From Lachnospiraceae bacterium (GTDB taxonomy: Bacteria > Bacillota > Clostridia > Lachnospirales > Lachnospiraceae), in contig JAQXZD010000004.1 in the NCBI GenBank assembly GCA_029227035.1, positions 1-33,872 of the forward strand: a DNA stretch of 33,872 bases. The letters are read 5' to 3'. Of the stretch, positions 31,722-33,872 are shown piece by piece. How positions within the stretch are numbered: the first letter of the stretch is position 1; each line of letters starts with the position of its first letter. The notes under the pieces are model-generated. The model saw nothing but the letters and a program-made list of their open reading frames with translations. It searched no databases and was not told where the DNA came from. The position numbers were made by a program, and so were the translations under genes.

Positions 31722-32417
31722 ATGGCAGTGATTTTACAAACAGATCATATTATGAAAAAATTTGACAGGGAAGAGGTATTAAAGGGGATTTCTTTGGAAA
31801 TAGAAGAAAATACCTTTACGGCAATTCTTGGCCCAAGCGGCTCAGGAAAGTCAACTTTTCTTAATGTTATTTCAGGATTGTTACGTCCCACGGAAGGAAA
31901 AGTACTCTGTGATGGTGTCGTAATATCGGAATTAAGTGAAAGAAAGCTGGCTGATTGGAAGCGGAATCAGGCAGGTCATGTATTTCAGAATTATCTGCTT
32001 CTTGAAAATCTTACTGTTGAAGAAAATATTAAGATAGGCATTAACAAAAACGGCGAGTCGTTTTCTTTTGACAGACTGGTTCGGATTCTTGAACTGGAGG
32101 AATTACTGCATAAATTTCCGCTACAGCTTTCAGGAGGACAGCAGCAGAGAGTTGCTATCGCCAGAGCAGTCATTAAATGTCCTAAGCTGCTGTTTTGTGA
32201 TGAAGCAACAGGCGCTTTGGATGAAATGAACAGTAAGAAAGTGGTGGAATTATTACATAAGATAAAAAGCGAGTTGGGCGTGACGGTTTTATTTACTACA
32301 CATAATCCGCAGATTGCAAAGACAGCAGACCGGGTGATTACCATTAAGGATGGAACTGTATGCAGGGACATTCAAAACAGGGAACCAATTGCTGCAAGTG
32401 AAATGGTATGGGGGTAG
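31722..32417 (+). CDS. ABC transporter ATP-binding protein (MacB/LolD-like)
   Basis: The 231-residue ATPase has Walker A GPSGSGKS (about residues 37-44), signature LSGGQQQRVAIARA, and Walker B LLFCDEATGALD, typical of the MacB/FtsE/LolD group that pairs with FtsX-like permeases. AGAGAGG lies just before the ATG. The permease gene starts 3 nt after its stop. Export of peptides, lipids or antimicrobials is common for such pairs, but the substrate here is unknown. The LytTR-DUF3021 pair upstream suggests regulated expression. Confidence 0.93.
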   Translation: MAVILQTDHIMKKFDREEVLKGISLEIEENTFTAILGPSGSGKSTFLNVISGLLRPTEGKVLCDGVVISELSERKLADWKRNQAGHVFQNYLLLENLTVEENIKIGINKNGESFSFDRLVRILELEELLHKFPLQLSGGQQQRVAIARAVIKCPKLLFCDEATGALDEMNSKKVVELLHKIKSELGVTVLFTTHNPQIAKTADRVITIKDGTVCRDIQNREPIAASEMVWG

Positions 32418-32420
32418 AAA

Positions 32421-33872
32421 ATGAGACTGTTATTGAAGAATAATGTAAAACAGATTTTGGATAACAAAGTATTCGTGGGCTTGTTGGGGCTTCTTTCCTT
32501 TTTGACCTCCCTGTCATATTTTTTTGTGAAATTCTCCATAGATGGAAATCTGGAAAAACTGGAACAGTTGGCATCGTTAAGAGAAAATCAGATCTTATAT
32601 AAAAATGCTTTATTGAGCAATACAACATTGGCAAACATATTTTTGCTGTCCACCTGTTTACTGACAGCCTTTGTCTTTGCCATGTTTTTTTACCGTTTTT
32701 ATCGTACCAACAAAACAAAGATTGGCTGCTTAAAAGCATTGGGATATAAGGACAGGGAGATCAGTGTCTGCTTTGCGCTGTTTACTTTTTTCATTTCCCT
32801 TGTGGGCGGACTTATCGGAATTATAGGGGGCTATTTTTTGTCGGAGGTACTTGTGTCTGCATATAAACGAAGCTATGCAGTGACGGATTTGGTGAAATAT
32901 GTAAATCCGAAGAGCGTTATCTGTGGTATCGGAATTCCGATTGTGGTATATCTTGTAGTTACCTGTCTGTGTTATCAGATGATAAGAGGCAAAGAACCGG
33001 GGGTACTGATGTCTGGAAGAACGCCTTTTAAGAAACTTGGTCCTGCTTTTCGGATAAACGATTCTATCGTGAAGTATCTTCCGGTGAAAGAGAAGTTCCC
33101 TTATAGGATCGCCTTGAGAAAACCGGTTGCTGTGTTGATGATTTTTATGGGAATTCTTGTTTTTAATGTGTGTATGATCTTAGGACAGTCACTGAACAAA
33201 AGCAGCTGGAAGGTTATGGATAGTCAGATGGCAGGACGTACCTATGCATATGATTTGCAGCTTGAGGAAATTACTTCACAAAAAGTGCCGGAAAATGCGG
33301 TTGCCTATCTTACCGCAGATGTAGAAGTACGGATAGAGAATGAACAATTAGAGCAAAACATAGTGGGAATATCAGGAGAAAATGATTTCTTTCATCTAAT
33401 TGATGAAAAGAAAAATATATTATCATTGCCACAAAAAGGCGAAGTATACATTCATCCGGGACTGGCAGAACTTTACGGAGTAAAGGAAGGAGATACCCTG
33501 ACAATTTTACAAAATGGAGCAAAAAAAGCTTTGACGGTAATGGCAGTTGCTTCAAACGCAGAAAAAGACAGCATTTATTGTAATATGGAAGAGCTGCGGG
33601 CGTTTCTGAACTGTGAAGATGGAAGTTATAACGGTCTGTGGAGTGCAGAAAAAGCAGAAGGAACAGGAAAAATCATTTCCTGGGAGCAACGAGTGGAAGC
33701 GCTGGAAAGGGATTCGGTATCGGGAAAAGTCAGTGCTGTGATTAATCAGGTAACCGGAGCAATCGTTGGTATGATTTTATTGTTTCTTTCGTTGTTTTTA
33801 AACTTCCAGGACAATAAAAAAGATATGCAGATACTGCGTTTGATTGGTTATCAGGATAAGGAAATCGGACAT
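32421..33872 (+). CDS. FtsX-like ABC transporter permease, 3'-truncated by window edge
   Basis: From ATG 32421 the frame is open to the last base (484 codons), so the gene continues beyond the window. There is an N-terminal helix (VFVGLLGLLSFLTSL) and a paired-helix FtsX core (IFLLSTCLLTAFVFAMFFY, then KIGCLKALGYKDREI and an FISLVGGLIGIIGGYF helix). After another helix at about residues 235-253 comes a soluble extracytoplasmic region of about 190 residues. A second FtsX core begins near the end (VGMILLFLSLFLNFQDNKKD, then LRLIGYQDKEIG). GGGGTAGAAA before the ATG is a weak ribosome site; coupling to the ATPase 3 nt upstream is likely. Confidence 0.92.
   Translation, partial: MRLLLKNNVKQILDNKVFVGLLGLLSFLTSLSYFFVKFSIDGNLEKLEQLASLRENQILYKNALLSNTTLANIFLLSTCLLTAFVFAMFFYRFYRTNKTKIGCLKALGYKDREISVCFALFTFFISLVGGLIGIIGGYFLSEVLVSAYKRSYAVTDLVKYVNPKSVICGIGIPIVVYLVVTCLCYQMIRGKEPGVLMSGRTPFKKLGPAFRINDSIVKYLPVKEKFPYRIALRKPVAVLMIFMGILVFNVCMILGQSLNKSSWKVMDSQMAGRTYAYDLQLEEITSQKVPENAVAYLTADVEVRIENEQLEQNIVGISGENDFFHLIDEKKNILSLPQKGEVYIHPGLAELYGVKEGDTLTILQNGAKKALTVMAVASNAEKDSIYCNMEELRAFLNCEDGSYNGLWSAEKAEGTGKIISWEQRVEALERDSVSGKVSAVINQVTGAIVGMILLFLSLFLNFQDNKKDMQILRLIGYQDKEIGH

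Noticed and set aside
1..33872. tRNA, rRNA, riboswitch or T-box elements
   Set aside because: No cloverleaf, rRNA-like segment or recognisable riboswitch core was seen by eye. A covariance-model scan would be the decisive test.

Overview
The window looks like a chromosomal segment of an anaerobic, low-to-mid GC Clostridia, most likely a Lachnospiraceae-type organism. This is an inference from gene content: pyruvate:ferredoxin oxidoreductase, an EFR1-type flavodoxin/ferredoxin, a CBS-containing Mn pyrophosphatase, a DUF4364 regulator, the rho-rpmE-DUF1385-prmC-prfA cluster, meso-DAP peptidoglycan genes and a LytTR/DUF3021 pair. I do not name a species. I see no rRNA, tRNA, insertion sequence, phage or CRISPR array.

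Positions 1-20124 are mostly conserved housekeeping genes. They hold the 3' part of a PFOR gene, a coiled-coil membrane protein, a CBS/DRTGG inorganic pyrophosphatase, a convergent AraC-type regulator, and a dapF-murE-flavin reductase run. A minus-strand run (malic enzyme, radical SAM protein, DUF4364 regulator) follows. Next come rho, then rpmE with a roughly 250-nt leader that contains two tandem 62-bp double-hairpin repeats, and then DUF1385-prmC-prfA. A copper module closes this part: a CsoR-type repressor whose palindromic operator sits inside its own promoter, followed by a copper P-type ATPase. That ATPase carries a CopZ-like domain at its C-terminus, and this domain has its own in-frame Shine-Dalgarno and ATG.

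Positions 20200-33872 look more accessory, with regulators, small transporters, paralogs and decayed genes. There is an epimerase-MFS-GNAT run, an unusual ArsR-AraC fusion regulator facing a methyltransferase across a 354-bp spacer, a truncated P-loop kinase remnant and a YgjP-like metallopeptidase.

Two TetR-headed loci follow. The first is tetR, flavodoxin, a membrane-anchored FMN-binding protein and two paralogous multi-pass membrane proteins of unknown function. I propose it as a candidate flavin-based membrane redox module. The second is tetR, an EFR1 ferredoxin, a decayed CPBP protease, LytTR, DUF3021, an ABC ATPase and an FtsX-like permease that runs off the end. Both tetR genes have a consensus promoter whose -10 region lies in a long perfect inverted repeat followed by a T-run. 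Each repeat could therefore act as autoregulatory operator for its own gene and as terminator for the gene upstream.
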